Below, one piece after another: positions 45,415-58,365 of a stretch of DNA of 64,000 bases (positions are counted from its first letter, which is position 1; every line of letters begins with the position of its first letter). The notes beneath the pieces are model-generated. The model saw nothing but the letters and a program-made list of their open reading frames with translations. It searched no databases and was not told the origin of the DNA. The position numbers were made by a program, and so were the translations under genes. This DNA comes from Ophiosphaerella korrae (lineage: Eukaryota; Ascomycota; Dothideomycetes; Pleosporales; Phaeosphaeriaceae): NCBI GenBank assembly GCA_028456385.1, contig JALNQF010000021.1:62001-126000 (forward strand). Direction: 5' to 3'.

Positions 45415-46140
45415 ACCGGTAGGTAATAATTACGCGGCTTGGTTGAGAGAGTCAGGTTGCCAATTTCATGACCAGGCCGTGCTATAAATATGCGGAAACT
45501 CGTCCCATTGTTGACACTGCGGCTCTGCTCTGGGTCTGGCTGATACTTGCCGATGGAGGGGTTGAAGCTGCACTCGGTGGGGCTTGGTTCTTTGCCCATC
45601 GCACCCCCACCGTACATTTTTGTGCTTGTGCATGCATACCACCAAGTAGTGGGACTGCAGGTTGCATGAATTGCAACATCCGTGCAACCAGTGGCGTGGA
45701 ATACAATGTCAGCGGACGAGGGACCAAACAACGGTGTGACGACCTATACACCCATGCTTGGTAGTAACTTTAAGTCATGCGCATGGAAGTGTTAGATTCT
45801 GCCGGGTTGATCATGCTATCGGCCAACTGGCTGTGTCCACACCCTCCGCATCTTGGTTCGTGCGGTATGTCCTATACCTACCGATAACGCCCTTGTCGGA
45901 AGATCACTATAAGCTCGGTTCGGCCACCTTGTGGAATGAAGATCCATTGCAATCATCAACGTCATCCAATCGTAACTTCTAAGACGTTCACTGGTATGTA
46001 ACTTCGTTGCGGCTCTTGAGATAAGCGTGCCTCCTACGTTGCAGCATAAAGACTTTTGAAGTTAACCTTTCATCTGTTGATTTTTTTTTGTACAAAATAT
46101 AAGATATACCATCACTTCAGAATTGACAACAATTCGCTAT
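45415..46140. promoter_or_regulatory. Former divergent promoter of the decayed DUF6590/coiled-coil pair
   Basis: A 726-bp interval between the two inferred start codons. A minus-strand frame (45318-45731) overlaps it but has no family features. Confidence 0.35.
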
Positions 46141-47529
46141 GTCGGAGCATTTCAACAGCGAGAATGCGTCCGACAAATGTATGCGCGACACGTTTCATGA
46201 GCATCAAGGCATTGTATCGAGTGTTCAAACTCAAATCAAAGATTTGATCAGATTATAAGAGCGATTAGCCGAGTCACGCGAGCAGCTTCTAGTCAAGCGC
46301 GAGAACACTCGAGCTTTCGCCACGAAAGTTCGATTCAAGAGGATCGAAACAGGCAACGCAGAAGTTAAATATATGGATACTATCTGAACAACTTTCAACA
46401 AAGAGGGCACAGGGCCTGACATGGGCGTAATGACCCTACATACCAAAGTCCTAACAACTCGAAGTAGTCTTGCCGTCATTGAAGATGACTATTTGCAAGC
46501 AGAGAGGAATCTCACCAGCATGGAGTGGTCTTATGTGGACGAAGAGAACGATTTCTATCAATTCAATTCACCAAAGCTTCTGATAGACATTAAGAAAATA
46601 TTTTCGCATTTGGCAACATCGAGATGGCACTCTATACTGCCTAATAAAGACTCGAGGTCTCATCCATTATCGGAACCACCATCTCCTCCGCCTCCTCCGC
46701 TACCACCACCAGTTTCATTATGCAACTTGGATGTGCCGGTTGAGCATCTAATCTGCGCTCAATATTCTCTAACTTCACCGCTTCATTTGTATGCACCACG
46801 AGCACCAATAACTGCTCCTGAATCGCCCATCTCGATTTCAATGCATCGGAGTTATGAGATTGTGGTTCGCAAGCTAGGTGGGTTGAAAAGGAACTTTGAT
46901 ATGCTACGCGAAGAAAAGTCAAGCGTATTGATGCTGGCAAAGTTCTCGAAATGCCACAAGGCCAAGATAATATAAATCGTCTCGAGGAATCGGATTTTGA
47001 GGCTACTTACTTTGAATTATTGGTTCGGATGTCATTCCGTGAGGTTGAGGCTCAAAAACTCAAACAAACTGACCACTTGACGACTGGGGTGGTTCCAAGG
47101 CGTAATTCAGCCCCAGCACACCTAAGCAGTCCAGTAGAACCATCTTTCGACATGATATCCGCAACATGCACAGATATTGCCGCCAATTCACTCTCAAAGG
47201 CTCCGATAGCGAAGAAGCGAGTATTTAAATGGCTTTTGGACCGTTCTCTTGCGAATGTTATTGAAAAAACGATAGGCTCAAATATTCTTCACGACCTTGG
47301 CATATCTGAAGCTGATAGCAATATTTGGGAAGATCTCATGCTTCGTAACTACCTCATCGAAAATGTCAGTGACGACATGGATGCCGAATCACACGAGTAC
47401 AGAGATGCTGGATATATGTTTGATAAAACTCAAGAAGTTCCAAATCCTATCTCATGGCCTGACACCACACCTAATGTAATCACGCACACGGGATGTAACA
47501 TCGATGATGTTGAGAAGCATGTATGTTAA
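46141..47529 (+). pseudogene. Coiled-coil family remnant (proline-rich, W-L-L motif)
   Basis: It starts at ATG 46141 (M-S-E-H-F-N-S-E-N-A-S-D). TAA follows D-L-I-R-L at about 46256, and TGA follows Y-M-D-T-I at about 46385, in an otherwise open frame. A frameshift lies near 46935-46950. The order matches the two intact relatives. A heptad-rich segment rich in Glu/Arg/Gln has 'AVIEDDYLQAERNL...EWSYVDEENDFY'. A polyproline run follows (S-P-P-P-P-P-L-P-P-P). A C-terminal K-R-V-F-K-W-L-L-D-R-S-L and S-N-I-W-E-D-L-M-L-R-N-Y-L-I-E block comes near 47220-47380. The function is unknown. It pairs head-to-head with the DUF6590 remnant ending at 45414. Confidence 0.65.
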
Positions 47530-50216
47530 AACGCAACACTCAGCTCTCTTCCTAGCGCTCATGATAAATTCGATTTGTTAGGTACTAGCCTAGGGGAGAA
47601 AATGTCCGTAGGTATAACTAATATATTGAGTACCTTGAGGGAGGAGGGAGAGTTCTACGGGTTCGGTTTATATATCTTGTGTATGCTACGCTAATTGGAG
47701 GTTTAGGCAAAGCCTCAGCCTATAAAACGATTCCCATACTTCGAAAAAGAGTTTGCAACTCCATCCAAAATGTTGCCTTCTTCCACCCCAAGATGATGAC
47801 AATATTGCTGGCGAGCGAGCGAGCTGGACAGGGAAAAATCACCAAGTGGCTGGACAAAGACTACAAAATACCTTCTCTTACCATATGCTTAGTTTCTATG
47901 GAGGGAAAAAATGCCCACTTTCGCCATCTCTATAAAACTACGAGTTCGGTGGATGGCTTATACGGGAATGTGACGCATAGGAAATCCACATGCCTACGCG
48001 ATGGTTCACTATTCTCACCCCCCACACGCATACAAATCACTTCTCTTTCGAAGCCAACTTCTAAACAAGGGAAAAATGAGCCATTGAGAGCGCGTTCAAT
48101 CATATTTGGCTAGAAGCAAGCTCAAGAGGAGTTTGAGCACATCTGCGGCCTCGAATTTATGTGAGGAAGGGTACTACTAAACTGTAGCATTGGGAGATAA
48201 ATATACTATCTGGGTAATTATTGAGCGTGGAGGGCGGGGCTGTTTCCCAATGATCTCCTATCCATATTCGTAGGAATCGCTGAGTCAACCATATTTTCTC
48301 AGTTACATTCGAAAAAACATGTTTAAAAAAAACAGGATCTGAGTTTAATTTGGAGATGTATCTAGAGTATCGAGGGTCGATAAGCATGCACACACACAGA
48401 GAGAGAGAAAGAGAAATCATTGAGAGTCCACAACCCAATCAACGGAGTAAAACGCCCAACGATACAGAAGGGGCCTGATGCCCTATTTGTTCTTTCATAT
48501 CGGTTATCCCTGGTCCTCGATTTGCTTGTCTGCGCAAAGTCTCTCCTCAGCAGTAAGCGGCTATCAACGCTTAGACATCATTTGCAGTTGAGTGATGTTA
48601 CACATTGCAAGGCAGAATGACACATGAAGGCTGAGCCAGGTTGACGCCAGGTAATAATATCTATTCGTGTGACCCATGGAAGCCTACATGGTCCTCCAAC
48701 TCGGGAATAAATCACCGCGGTGGCCCCAGAGGCATTCGTTTGTGGGATGACACGAGAGGCCGAAATGACAGCGGTCAACGGCCCGGTCAATACCTAGTCC
48801 GTACGTATCTTCAAGATTACCCTGCAGCCTGAGTCCGACGCTGACAGGAAATGGCATTTGCCTTGTGTTGCTGTCAGGCTGGTACGATCATAAACATGTG
48901 GCACTGAATGTACCGTTATTGCTCGTTCCACAAAAAGTGGTGAAAGGCTTGGTACTTCCCTTTCTCAGCGCCTTGTCAATTGTTTGCTAACGGCCCGATC
49001 CCTGTTCGGCCCACTGAAGCGGTCGCTTAGTTCCCGTTGCGATCGGCACTGCCCCACCACCTGACCCGCGTTGTTGGAAGGCAAAAGCAAAAGGTCTAGT
49101 CCAGTTCATTTCTGCATGGGCGGTGCTGCATAGGGCTTCGTGACCTGCATCGTGATCTTTACGCGTTTGTGCATGGCATAGGATTGCACCCCACGTAGCC
49201 ACGTAATATCGACGCGCATCCACGGATGCCCTTGACCGGAACAGATAACCGACTTCCGTTCCGTGACGCTCTCTTTCGTTCCCACCCAGGGCACCGAGAA
49301 AGAGCTGAGATTGCAAGGCAATATATCGGGGCAATCTTGTTTTCTTCTTCATTTCAAGCCTAGATGCCTTGGAAGCGAGAGATCAAAGTGTGTAGGACGA
49401 CGATTGGAAGGAGCAGGCCAAAAGCAAGCACAGCTGAAGGCTTCAAGGATGCGCTGCCTCATGGCTGCTGCATGTGTGACTGGCTGACAAAAGCGGCCAT
49501 ACGGCCATGCGGACATGCTACAGGGCGTTTTGGCGTCGATTGGTGTATTGCCGATCTGCAAGCCTTATTGCCTAATAACCATTGGACATGAATGCAGCTG
49601 TTCCAGCTGGAGGGTACAGAAACCGGTGAGTTGTGAAAGGAATAGTGTACTTTTCTTACCCTAGGCCAAATACGAAAATGTATGATAGCTGTCTGCTTAT
49701 CGGATGTGACTATCGCAAGGGCACCTGACGAGAGGCTAAACCAAATACCTAGATTCCTGCTCAGCGTCCTCAATGTATCCCTTCCAATAACAGGGCTTTG
49801 GGCTTGAGATACTATCGAAAACGTCTTCCCAGAATTTCCAGTGAAATAGGGGCCGGGAAAGCGCGGCTGGGAGTCTATGCGGCTCTGTAACGTGGTTCTG
49901 ATTGGGGGGATAATGTCAGACAGATCCTAATGCGCGTGACCTCTCACTTGCAGTCTGCTTACATCCGAGCAAGGGCCTGAATATGCTACATATTCTAACT
50001 GTGTTTGATGTTAGCTTGTGCCTCTCAGTAAGGTTGGTGATGCCATTCGCTACTAATCGTCATTGTACATCCACATACCTTTGCAATATACTTGGCAAGA
50101 ATCAAGTCGACTTTTAAGCAGATAAAATTTACTTCATGGATCATGAGTCACTTTCGCTATTGTCTCCATCAAAGGCTCTGCTGTCCGGATATACTGAAAG
50201 TGAATGATCATGTGGA
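47530..50216. other. Long intergenic region
   Basis: A 2.7-kb gap. A 144-codon plus-strand frame (47679-48113) could be a downstream exon remnant of the coiled-coil pseudogene, since a GTATGT donor lies at 47520. It shows no motif I can name. A short (AC)n/(AG)n-like stretch is near 48389-48415. Nothing else is supported. Confidence 0.4.
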
Positions 50217-52089
50217 TCACTGAATATTGCTGGACTTCGAAGCACATGAAGATCTTGCGGGGTCATGGCCCTCCTCCTCGGCCTGTGGAGGCATATTATC
50301 CGTGTATGTTACAACCAGGTGATGAGCGGCAGCGACGGAACTTCTATTGTCATTTTCGATTGAGCCCCGGTGATAAGACTGGCCATGACCGGCTGAATCG
50401 TTGGCCCATTGGCTGAGAACTAGATTTGACCATTGTGATACATCAGGAGCCCAATCCATTACATGTTTTTGGAGTGTATAAGCCTGACAACGTGAGAGGC
50501 GCAGTTGATGCATTAGCCATCGGTTGACTCTATCGTGCGTGTTCTCAAAGGCAGTGAGATAATCATCAAGTGTTGCTTGTGTGGCTAAGCATATTTGGGT
50601 GTAGTCGTCAAAGTCATCAACGGGTGGCGTCTCCACTAGTAGAAGAAGTTGGTCAATTTCGCCTAAACTTGGATCCAGCGGTACATTTTCTAAGAGCGGA
50701 AATTGGTCCCTGAGCATTTCATCCGTGCTAGAGGATGCGGGACTTTCTAGGGTGTGAAATATCTTTTGGTTTTGAGCTTCCGTCTCCAGAGGTTGTAATA
50801 GATCAAAAACGTCAACGCTAGTAATGCCAGTCAAGTCCACTAGGAGTTCGTCTCGGGTTTTTTCCTCAGCAGTAGCACTGGTACTTTGCATTTCCGATTG
50901 ATCCATTGTATCCGAAGGCATTTCTGGCCACCGCACCTCCCGAGGGTTTTGTTCCTGTCGACTCAAATTTTCAGTGAGTGGGCCCTCAGCGCGTAGAGGT
51001 TCTTGGCCGATATGAACTTCCTCTCCAATATATGCCCCATGGAATAGCTCCAAGTCCCTAGGTTCCGGAACCCGCTCATATTTGTCCCCTGGGGAGGAAC
51101 TTGTTGATGTGTCTTCTTCGTACTGGATTACTGAGGGAATGCTGTGAAGGGAGGACGGGTTCGCGTTCAACCGGAAAAAATGTTCGAAGCGTCCCTCAAT
51201 ATTTGCGTATTTCTTCCCTAGCTTGTCTTCTTCTGAGCCTAATGCAATCTCATCAATTTCATACTCCGCCTCTACTGGGCCAGCTTGGTCCCGCGCAACT
51301 TCTGATGCTTCAAATAGCGCTATTAATTCAGAATCATTAGATGAAACTCCGTTTATTCTCCACTGGCGGATGTATCCTATCAAATCCATATCGCATTGTG
51401 TTACTTTCTCTCGTAATCTTTTCCATATTGTACGTTTCTCTTGAACTGCAAGTCGCTTTTCGATGACCACACTTTGTTGCTCCACGAAACTCTCAAGTTC
51501 ATCAATAAACATGGTATAGAGCCTATATGCAGGCTCGCTCAGATACTCGTCTGCTTCGATTTCTTTAGTGAACAAGCTAGGAGGCAAAGGACCATCGTGT
51601 GGGGGAGGCGGCAACTGGGGAGGAGCAGGTTGCTCAGACGGCGGTGGGGGTGGGGCGGGGAATGGTAAGAAAACAGGATGTGGAGAAGTGATGGGAGATG
51701 GCTTCTCATCATCAATATATGGGGCGTTGGATGTATTTAATCTTGGGGGATCTGGCTCGTCCAGAGGGCCGAGGTCTTCAGGGAAATGAACCCTCTTCTT
51801 CATTATTCCCTTTATTTGGCCATCTAGGGAGCCTATAACAAGAGGCGTGGGTGTGAAAGTCGTTGAAATCTCTTGTTGAAAGCAGTTAGGGTCCCCATCC
51901 ACTCTGTGCAGTGAATTGGCATCCTGAACGCGCCTAGTCAATGCTTGTTGCGCTTTTTGTTTGTGCTGTTTCCGTGCTAGGTTGTGCAAAATCCCGTCCA
52001 TCATATACTTCACCTATATCCGAACATCAGTAATGAGTGCGCGGAATTCTTCCATTGATCATTACCGCAGCTTTGTCAGGGGAGGACAT
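50217..52089 (-). CDS. Coiled-coil family protein, proline-rich, function unknown
   Basis: Two exons on the minus strand, 52089-52066 and 52013-50217. The short first exon is M-S-S-P-D-K-A-A, and the intron is 52 bp (GTAATG...ATATAG). It gives 1821 nt and 606 residues. A polyproline tract (about 128-160, F-P-A-P-P-P-P-P-S) precedes a long helical region (about 165-290) with 'MFIDELESFVEQQSVVIEKR' and 'SELIALFEASEVARDQAGPVEAEYEIDEIAL...EGRFEHFF'. An acidic low-complexity middle follows. A C-terminal block reads H-D-R-V-N-R-W-L-M-H-Q-L and Q-W-S-N-L-V-L-S-Q-W. The helical block and the W-L-x-x-x-L ... W-x-x-L-V block recur in the loci at 46141 and 58366. No enzyme motif, signal peptide or membrane helix is seen. 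It diverges from a DUF6590 gene 0.5 kb away. Confidence 0.75.
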
Positions 52090-52595
52090 TTTGGCCGCGC
52101 CGAAGACACACAATTCATGTAGTTCGGAGGATAGATAAGTTTACTCAATAATAGATAAGAGCTAAAGCAAATTTTGATATAAAAGTTGTAGAGATGGAAA
52201 AGAGCATCGAACGTGACGGCGGAGGCATATGAGCTTGATGTTGCGCTTAGGCCCGCAGGGCGTCTCACCACGCTAGTTCGCCCCACTAAATACCTACCAG
52301 CACTACTGTCGCTTCGTCTACCCCAGACACGCATTGGCGGCTAGATGGAAGCACTTCACGCAAGGGGGTAGAGCATGCGGCATGCAGCTCGGTTCATCCG
52401 CTACATGTCCAGGTGGCCTCCGACACTAATCTATAACATGTGAACTCGAGCCATACCGTCTGGGAGGTGCGCCACATCCAGAGCCTCGCAGCTCTCACAT
52501 GGGCACATATTTACCCCTCCCAGTTCCTTTTTCCTGAAAAACACCCAGGCCCTTGTTTCTTTGCCCCGCGACCGCTGGGTTTCCAATATGTTGAG
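52090..52595. promoter_or_regulatory. Divergent promoter of an intact coiled-coil/DUF6590 pair
   Basis: A 506-bp interval between ATG 52089 (minus) and ATG 52596 (plus). It holds both promoters. No shared motif with the other pair promoters was obvious by eye. Confidence 0.5.
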
Positions 52596-54060
52596 ATGCC
52601 GAACTACACAGCATGGCAATGGTCACCAGCCCACGATCGCCATTACAGTTACTTGATGAGCGATGATGGACGTACAATTATCGAAACTGTTTGGTCTGGA
52701 CCGCCAGGGGCAGGGCCCACAGCTTTGTCACCTTCCGCACTACCGGCTGCCCACAACAGGTTCGTTGCTTTTGACAAAGAACGGCTCTGCGCAAAATATC
52801 CATCCATAAAGGGCCTTTTACTAATAGCTGGAGTACATTAGGAGAACAGATGCATATACGCAACGACGTACTTCCCAAAATCAACCAGGATATAGCCCTA
52901 GCCAACCCATTCAAGGGCAACAGGGAGATGCTGATGGCGAGCCCGAAGATGAAGAAGTCGAGGACAAGGACAAAGACAAGAATGAAGCGGAGGGGGGAGA
53001 CAACAATAATGGCGATAGTGATGGTCACAGTGCCGTTACCACTGGTAAAGGAAAAGAGAAGCAACGACAAGACTCAGTATGCCTGCAGCAACACATGGCA
53101 AACTTAAGCATATCATCTCCTAGCAGTGCGAATACGTATCAACAAACTACCACACAACAGGGCTACAACCGGAATCAAAGTTTTAGTCCTCAAGGTACTA
53201 TCCAACAAACACCTTCCATCCCACAAAGTCATGGCCAAACTCAAAATTCTCATCTTCAAAATCAGCCGAACGCTAATCCAGTACTTCGGCCAATGCTAAA
53301 TTCTCTGCCCATGGATGTCCAAGCCGATATGAATTATTTGGATCGCCGATTCATTCGAACAGGAGATGACCCTAGCAATATCGAGAGACTTGATGCTCGT
53401 AAGTAGGATTCAATTCAATCTTCTGTCTGCTCATCCATGCAGGTTATAAACGAGTTGCAGTTGCACATCATCCTTATTTCTTCATCTTAGGCCGCGTAAG
53501 TGATTATTTCTTGACTACTGTCAGTGTGGTCACCCCGATTAAAATTAAACGTACAGGTCTTTAAGATGCTCTGGACAGAGCCAGCGGGGCAGGTGAACCC
53601 CGGGAAGACGCGCAATTCGACTCACTTTAGCACCACTTGGTGCCACGAGACAGCATACAGCGAGATACGTCGATTTGTTGTTGTACGTAATAAAGGTACT
53701 TTCAGTCAATGCATGTAAGGACCCCTAGTACAACGGAGTGTCTACTTTACTTATAGTGTACACAGCCCGGTACAAACTTACAAGCGTCGGGGTGCCACAA
53801 AGCCTGGCTTAGTAGTTCAAGATCATGGGATCATTCACACGACCCCACAACCACCTAACCTCCTTGCGGGCGAGCACATTACAAAGTTTTCGATTAAAGT
53901 CATTCCAACCGCAGGCGAAGAACTGGAGTTAGAAAGTCGCGTTAATTACGGTAAAGCATACGCTGTTGAGCATAACGTAAAGGTGCTTGACATTGGCCTG
54001 GTAGAGGAGCGGCACAGGTATCTCATTGAATCTTACTTCAGGTCTGCGATGGCCGGTTGA
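52596..54060 (+). CDS. DUF6590-like domain protein, five exons
   Basis: Exons 52596-52759, 52842-53398, 53443-53495, 53557-53714 and 53757-54060, totalling 1236 nt and 411 residues. The first intron is the least certain: it has a GTTCGT donor, but TACTAAT lies 16 nt before ATTAG. The N-terminus is W-Q-W-S-P-A-H-D-R-H-Y-S-Y. An acidic stretch (about 90-125) and a Gln/Asn/Ser-rich stretch (about 145-205) follow. The DUF6590-like domain spans about 240-405: G-R-V-F-K-M-L-W-T-E-P-A-G, then S-E-I-R-R-F-V-V-V, 'TYKRRGATKPGL', 'QDHGIIHTTP', and E-S-R-V-N-Y-G-K ... E-H-N-V-K-V-L-D-I-G. No catalytic residues are known for this domain. It is divergent from the coiled-coil gene at 52089. It is probably cytosolic or nuclear. 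Confidence 0.75.
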
Positions 54061-56594
54061 TTAACGATTTGCATAGCGCTGCACCATAAGCAGCTCTTTT
54101 CCTCTGTGCGCTTTTTTTCATGAATTTCGTTTACTCCTGATACTGATTTTGCATGACGCGTTACTGCACGTTCCAACCCTATACGGGAGCGGGCAGATTA
54201 TGTTTTTCCTTCGGTCAGATGACCACACTCTTCCATTTCATGAGTTTTATTGTTACCATTGTCTGCTATGTGCTTTTTGCAATCAGCTTTATTTTAAACC
54301 GTATGCTATAAGCTCTGAGAGAGTTGAATGATCATGTTAAGTTTTCTTTTCACAACGCGACAAGGTCTCATGTTTTTAGACCTTGTATTTGGATTGTTTT
54401 TATCTTCCCTCGATTTTTTTTCTATTTTCTTGTCTCTTGATGGAAGCCTCATACTCGTTTGTCATGAACACAAATATAGGGATGATCGCCCTCACCCTCC
54501 ATAAGTTTCTTATCTTATGATAGCTCTGTCGCACATCCAGCAAATTCCTATTTTATATAACACACCAACCAAGAGCGCTATTCCGTTCTTCTATGGCTTC
54601 CAAAAAAAACTCGGTGCGCATATTTACACATGACTATTGGTAAACCACTGCGAAAACAGCTTTATTAGAGATACGCCTGTTCTAAAAATAATTCGGCTAG
54701 AAGCTGCAGAATTTCGAAATACTATTACAGCTGCGTTTGACGGGAGCTCAGGGGGGGTGATACTGCAGGTGATCATCTATCAAGAGATGCCCCCATGGCC
54801 CCCACTTCCCCACGAAAAACTCGCTTAAAATAGCCAGTTGTAAATTCAAGCCCAAATCTTCACCAGGATTCTGGATACTCTCTATTTGATGACCCGGTAA
54901 GACGGAACGCTTGTCATGCACGTTTATATTCTTTTGGTATGCTATAGTACCTGGGTAGGTAGGAGTGGGGCCTATCGAAGCCGTTGACGATCTCGTACCT
55001 GGACCACGGCGACCAGGTTGATCATGCATGAAAAGGTACCCGAGGCCTTTTAGAGCTGACTACATACCTTATCAGGGAGTTCGCGCCAGTTTGGCTGCAT
55101 GCAGCTACCAAATGATGTTTTGCAGCTAGGTTGTTCCGCGAAGTCTATCCTTATTACCTTTATACATCAACAAGTATAGTTACAACCTAAAGCCTGGTTT
55201 CTCTTGCGCAACTTGGAAGTGCTTCTCCTCTAAGGCCCACACAATTGATAAACCTAGGATGTGTCGGGACATGACCCATCGCTGGCTCAGTGCTAGTCGC
55301 TTCCGTCCGTATTTCAAATAAATACCCAGTCTCTAACTATAGGAATGCTGCGTCCTCAGCCCAATTGCAAAACTTCATCCAGCTCTACTGTCGTCAAACC
55401 TAGCATTCGCCACACATCAAATAGACTCTAGGTCTCACTAATGTTCTACCAGCATTACCATCAACTAGGAAATGCTCAGACATTACCACGACCTGCGGAA
55501 TACGAATCGCCTACGTTGTGGCGCAACCGTGCTTTTCGGCAAGGATTGTCCCGGTCAACTGACCGGACAGCCTGCCCTAGGCACGAAATTCAAAAGATGA
55601 AAATATTTTCACACTAGGTAACGGGATATGTGGGTCTCCTGTCACTAGGTGACAACCTTATCTCAACCTCGAAAAACCGGTCTTTTGCAGCGTGGAATAG
55701 GTAGGTTTATGGCTCTATAGCTTTCGCGAGCTCACTAGTGCACGTTTTACTTGAGTGTATTGATTGTTTAGCGTGCACTTGTCAAGTTTACCTGGCCAAA
55801 CAAATTGTTCTTGTGAACTTTTGATCGTGAACCTTTTGATCATGGTCATTTACTTTGCGATGTTGGGCAAGCGCTGTGCAATAACACGGGGTTGCGTAAG
55901 GTTTTCACGTGATAGAATCTAGGGTAAAAACCACAGCACGCTGGAGCCATTATTTATAGGATACGGTTCTTTTGGGGCGCTTTCTTCTTATTCCGTACAT
56001 TCTGTTCATGAGAGATGCCATCTACTAGTGTGTATCATCCCGTATCATCTTGCTCATACCTTGCATATTGTTGAGTGCAGACCAATACACAGCAAGAGAG
56101 TATATTTAGACAATGAAAAGTTTTAGTGGTGCTTCAATGTATATATAGCTACGTATGACGCCCTGTCAAAGATTTACGTAAAAAGAACAAAATAAACACC
56201 TAATAACGTTGTCGTGAGCAATCATATATTCATCAACTGCAGGTTTACCGTAGCGTGAAATTCTCCCAAAGAAAACCTGAAGGTCGCCTCACTGCAACCG
56301 AAAAGAAATTGGCGCTATTGATCATCGTATGACTCTGTTGCAAAAAGTTAAAGTGAAGCGTTGGGAATTCCAAAGTGATGTATGAGAAAACAATAAAAGA
56401 GAATTAACGTATCGATTGTAAAACACGAATCATTTCCAAGAAGAAATAATATAACCCAAGGTCGTATATCGTTCAAAGCGTCAATTGAAATCGGGGACTA
56501 TCGTTTGAATAAGAAATAAAAGGAAAGAAGGAAAAATAAAACGTGGAAGATGGCATTGCTAAAACAAGGACAGCAACGTATTATCGTGAAAGGA
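54061..56594. other. Long intergenic region between two DUF6590 genes
   Basis: A 2.5-kb gap, 3' side of both neighbouring genes. Small frames at 54637-54828 and 54748-55029 have no recognisable content. No repeats were seen by eye. Confidence 0.45.
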
Positions 56595-57877
56595 TTATCC
56601 TTGCTGGTAATCATGCCGGTTATATAGGTTGGTATTCGTGGGATCTCCGGTAATTTGATTCGTGTCTGTGTAATTGGCAGCTGATGCTTGGCCACCGATA
56701 TAAGAGGAGGCATGTTGTGGCTGGGTATGAGAGGAGGTATGTTGTGTTAGAGTGTGAGAGGAGGAGTGCTGAGGCTGCTTTCCTTTCCCCTCCATTTGTT
56801 GCTCATTTAGATTTTCGGCCTCTTCCTCGGGAATCTCGGCTGTGTCTGTCACAGTTTGTGACTGCATTGTATCACCCTCATCCTCAGCTCTCCAGTTCCC
56901 GATCAAAAACGGGACCTGTTCTGGAACAACATATCCGATATCTTTCACCTTTACATTGTATTGTATTGGGTGATGGATACCGTAATAAATGCGAGATTCC
57001 CGACTCAAATTTTGTCCTTGTTCTGTTATGACAACAGCAATGGATGGCTTTGTGATTCCAGCTTCTCCTGGAATTAGTTCTGGCTTCCCTCCCGATGCGT
57101 AGGCGATGCCATGCTCTGATGGCCGTACGCCTCTTTTAGTAGTTGCTTTTCCGGAATATGTGAAGATTGGACACGCAAAACAAAACTCCCGTTTCTGACG
57201 GACCACAACGAACCTGCGCACGTTTGTGTGTACAAAATTGTCTTTGTACTTGACAACATTAAGAGATTTGTTGGAATTATAATCCGTAATGTTGTTGGTC
57301 GCATTTGTACCCGCCGTTTCATTCATGATAACGGCGAAGACGCGTCCTTCGATAAAATAAGATTTTGGTCGTACAAAATAAGATTTATCGACTTCTTCAT
57401 AGTGTATTGGATTTTCACTGGTGTATGTCCCGTGAAGGTGACCGCCAACTCCTCTTGGCATGGAACCTTGGGGAGGCACTCCGGCTAGAATGGCTTGTCT
57501 TTGAGCCAAAGATTGTGGGGCATTGTATGTCGAGCTGCTGCCCGGGTGATTTGGCTGCTGTCCTGGTGTTCCTAGGGAAGCATAGACGGTTTGTGGGGAA
57601 CTACCAGAGTCTACACGTTGATGGCTGAAAACGGCGATTAGTCAGCGAGTTTACAAGTGGTCTGAATGAAACAAACATTGGATTTGGAGGCAGCAGGTGC
57701 CATCCAGGAGGCATCCAGTCCTGGAAAACCCATTGCTCTGATAGCTGCATGTCAGACGTGAGCAATTGTGCATTGGCAGTGATACTGACTGGTCTGGTAA
57801 TCATATTTCAGTTGTTTATACCGCTGGTATTGGGTATCGAAGGTGTAATGCGTGTCAGAGCTAGTTGGTGAGGACAT
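56595..57877 (-). CDS. DUF6590-like domain protein with His-rich C-terminal repeats
   Basis: Three exons on the minus strand: 57877-57790, 57737-57677 and 57624-56595, totalling 1179 nt and 392 residues. The N-terminal part has W-V-F-Q-D-W-M-P-P-G-W-H. The domain spans about 150-310 with S-Y-F-I-E-G-R-V-F-A-V-I, 'VHTNVRRFVVV', 'FCFACPIFTYSG', 'GVRPSEHGIAYASGG', S-R-I-Y-Y-G-I-H-H-P and 'QYNVKVKDIGYV'. The tail is acidic (E-E-E-A-E-N-L-N-E), then has three 9-residue units like T-Q-H-T-S-S-H-T-Q. In this copy the core domain carries no intron, unlike the genes at 52596 and 63121. The start is 0.49 kb from the divergent coiled-coil gene at 58366. Exon 1/2 splice sites are plausible but untested. 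Confidence 0.78.
56696..56778 (-). repeat. Three tandem 27-bp units coding for His/Ser-rich 9-mers
   Basis: The units encode P-Q-H-S-S-S-H-T-L, T-Q-H-T-S-S-H-T-Q and P-Q-H-A-S-S-Y-I-G near the C-terminus of the DUF6590 protein. The unit length equals that of the GYHP repeats at 40851-41284. Confidence 0.75.
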
Positions 57878-58365
57878 TTTTGCGTACGTCACACGTGTGC
57901 AACATGTCGGGACAATGTTGTGCGGCTGTGGTTACTTGGGCGACATCGATCCTTCTTAAGCCCAGGATCTAAGTGGATCAAAGGACGGTCAGCAGCCAGC
58001 AGAGCCGCAAGACGGGCCATATGGTGCTATGTATGCCCATTGTGCGCACTAGCATGCGGTGAAATCTATACGGCCCAAGTCCGCATGCCACTTGATATAC
58101 ACTGGCGCAGCCGTGATTGGTGGGCATGCAGCATTGCAAAATGGCTGCAGGCGCAAGGTGTGCTGGCCCCGCCCACCTAGACGATTTTAGCGGTGGCGTC
58201 GCGTCGGCACCAGCAAATGCTGCCGCTTTAACCCTGCCGCTGTCACTCGCTGACCGTCGTTGATCAAAGCGCAATGACTGCGCGGTAGTGGCGGTCGCCG
58301 GCCTTTGGGGTGCATGTCTCACGGGCAGCTAGCATTCAGCCCTCCTGGGGGTGGCCCGGCCGCTA
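57878..58365. promoter_or_regulatory. Divergent promoter of a second intact DUF6590/coiled-coil pair
   Basis: A 488-bp interval between ATG 57877 (minus) and ATG 58366 (plus). It includes an upstream ATG at 58314 that opens a 43-codon frame overlapping the downstream gene in another frame. Confidence 0.5.

Noticed and set aside
45318..45731. A 137-codon minus-strand frame
   Set aside because: It has no recognisable features and crosses the likely start of the decayed DUF6590 gene, which reads in another frame.
47679..48113. A 144-codon plus-strand frame
   Set aside because: No motif, no good start context and compositionally ordinary. It is kept only as a possible exon remnant.
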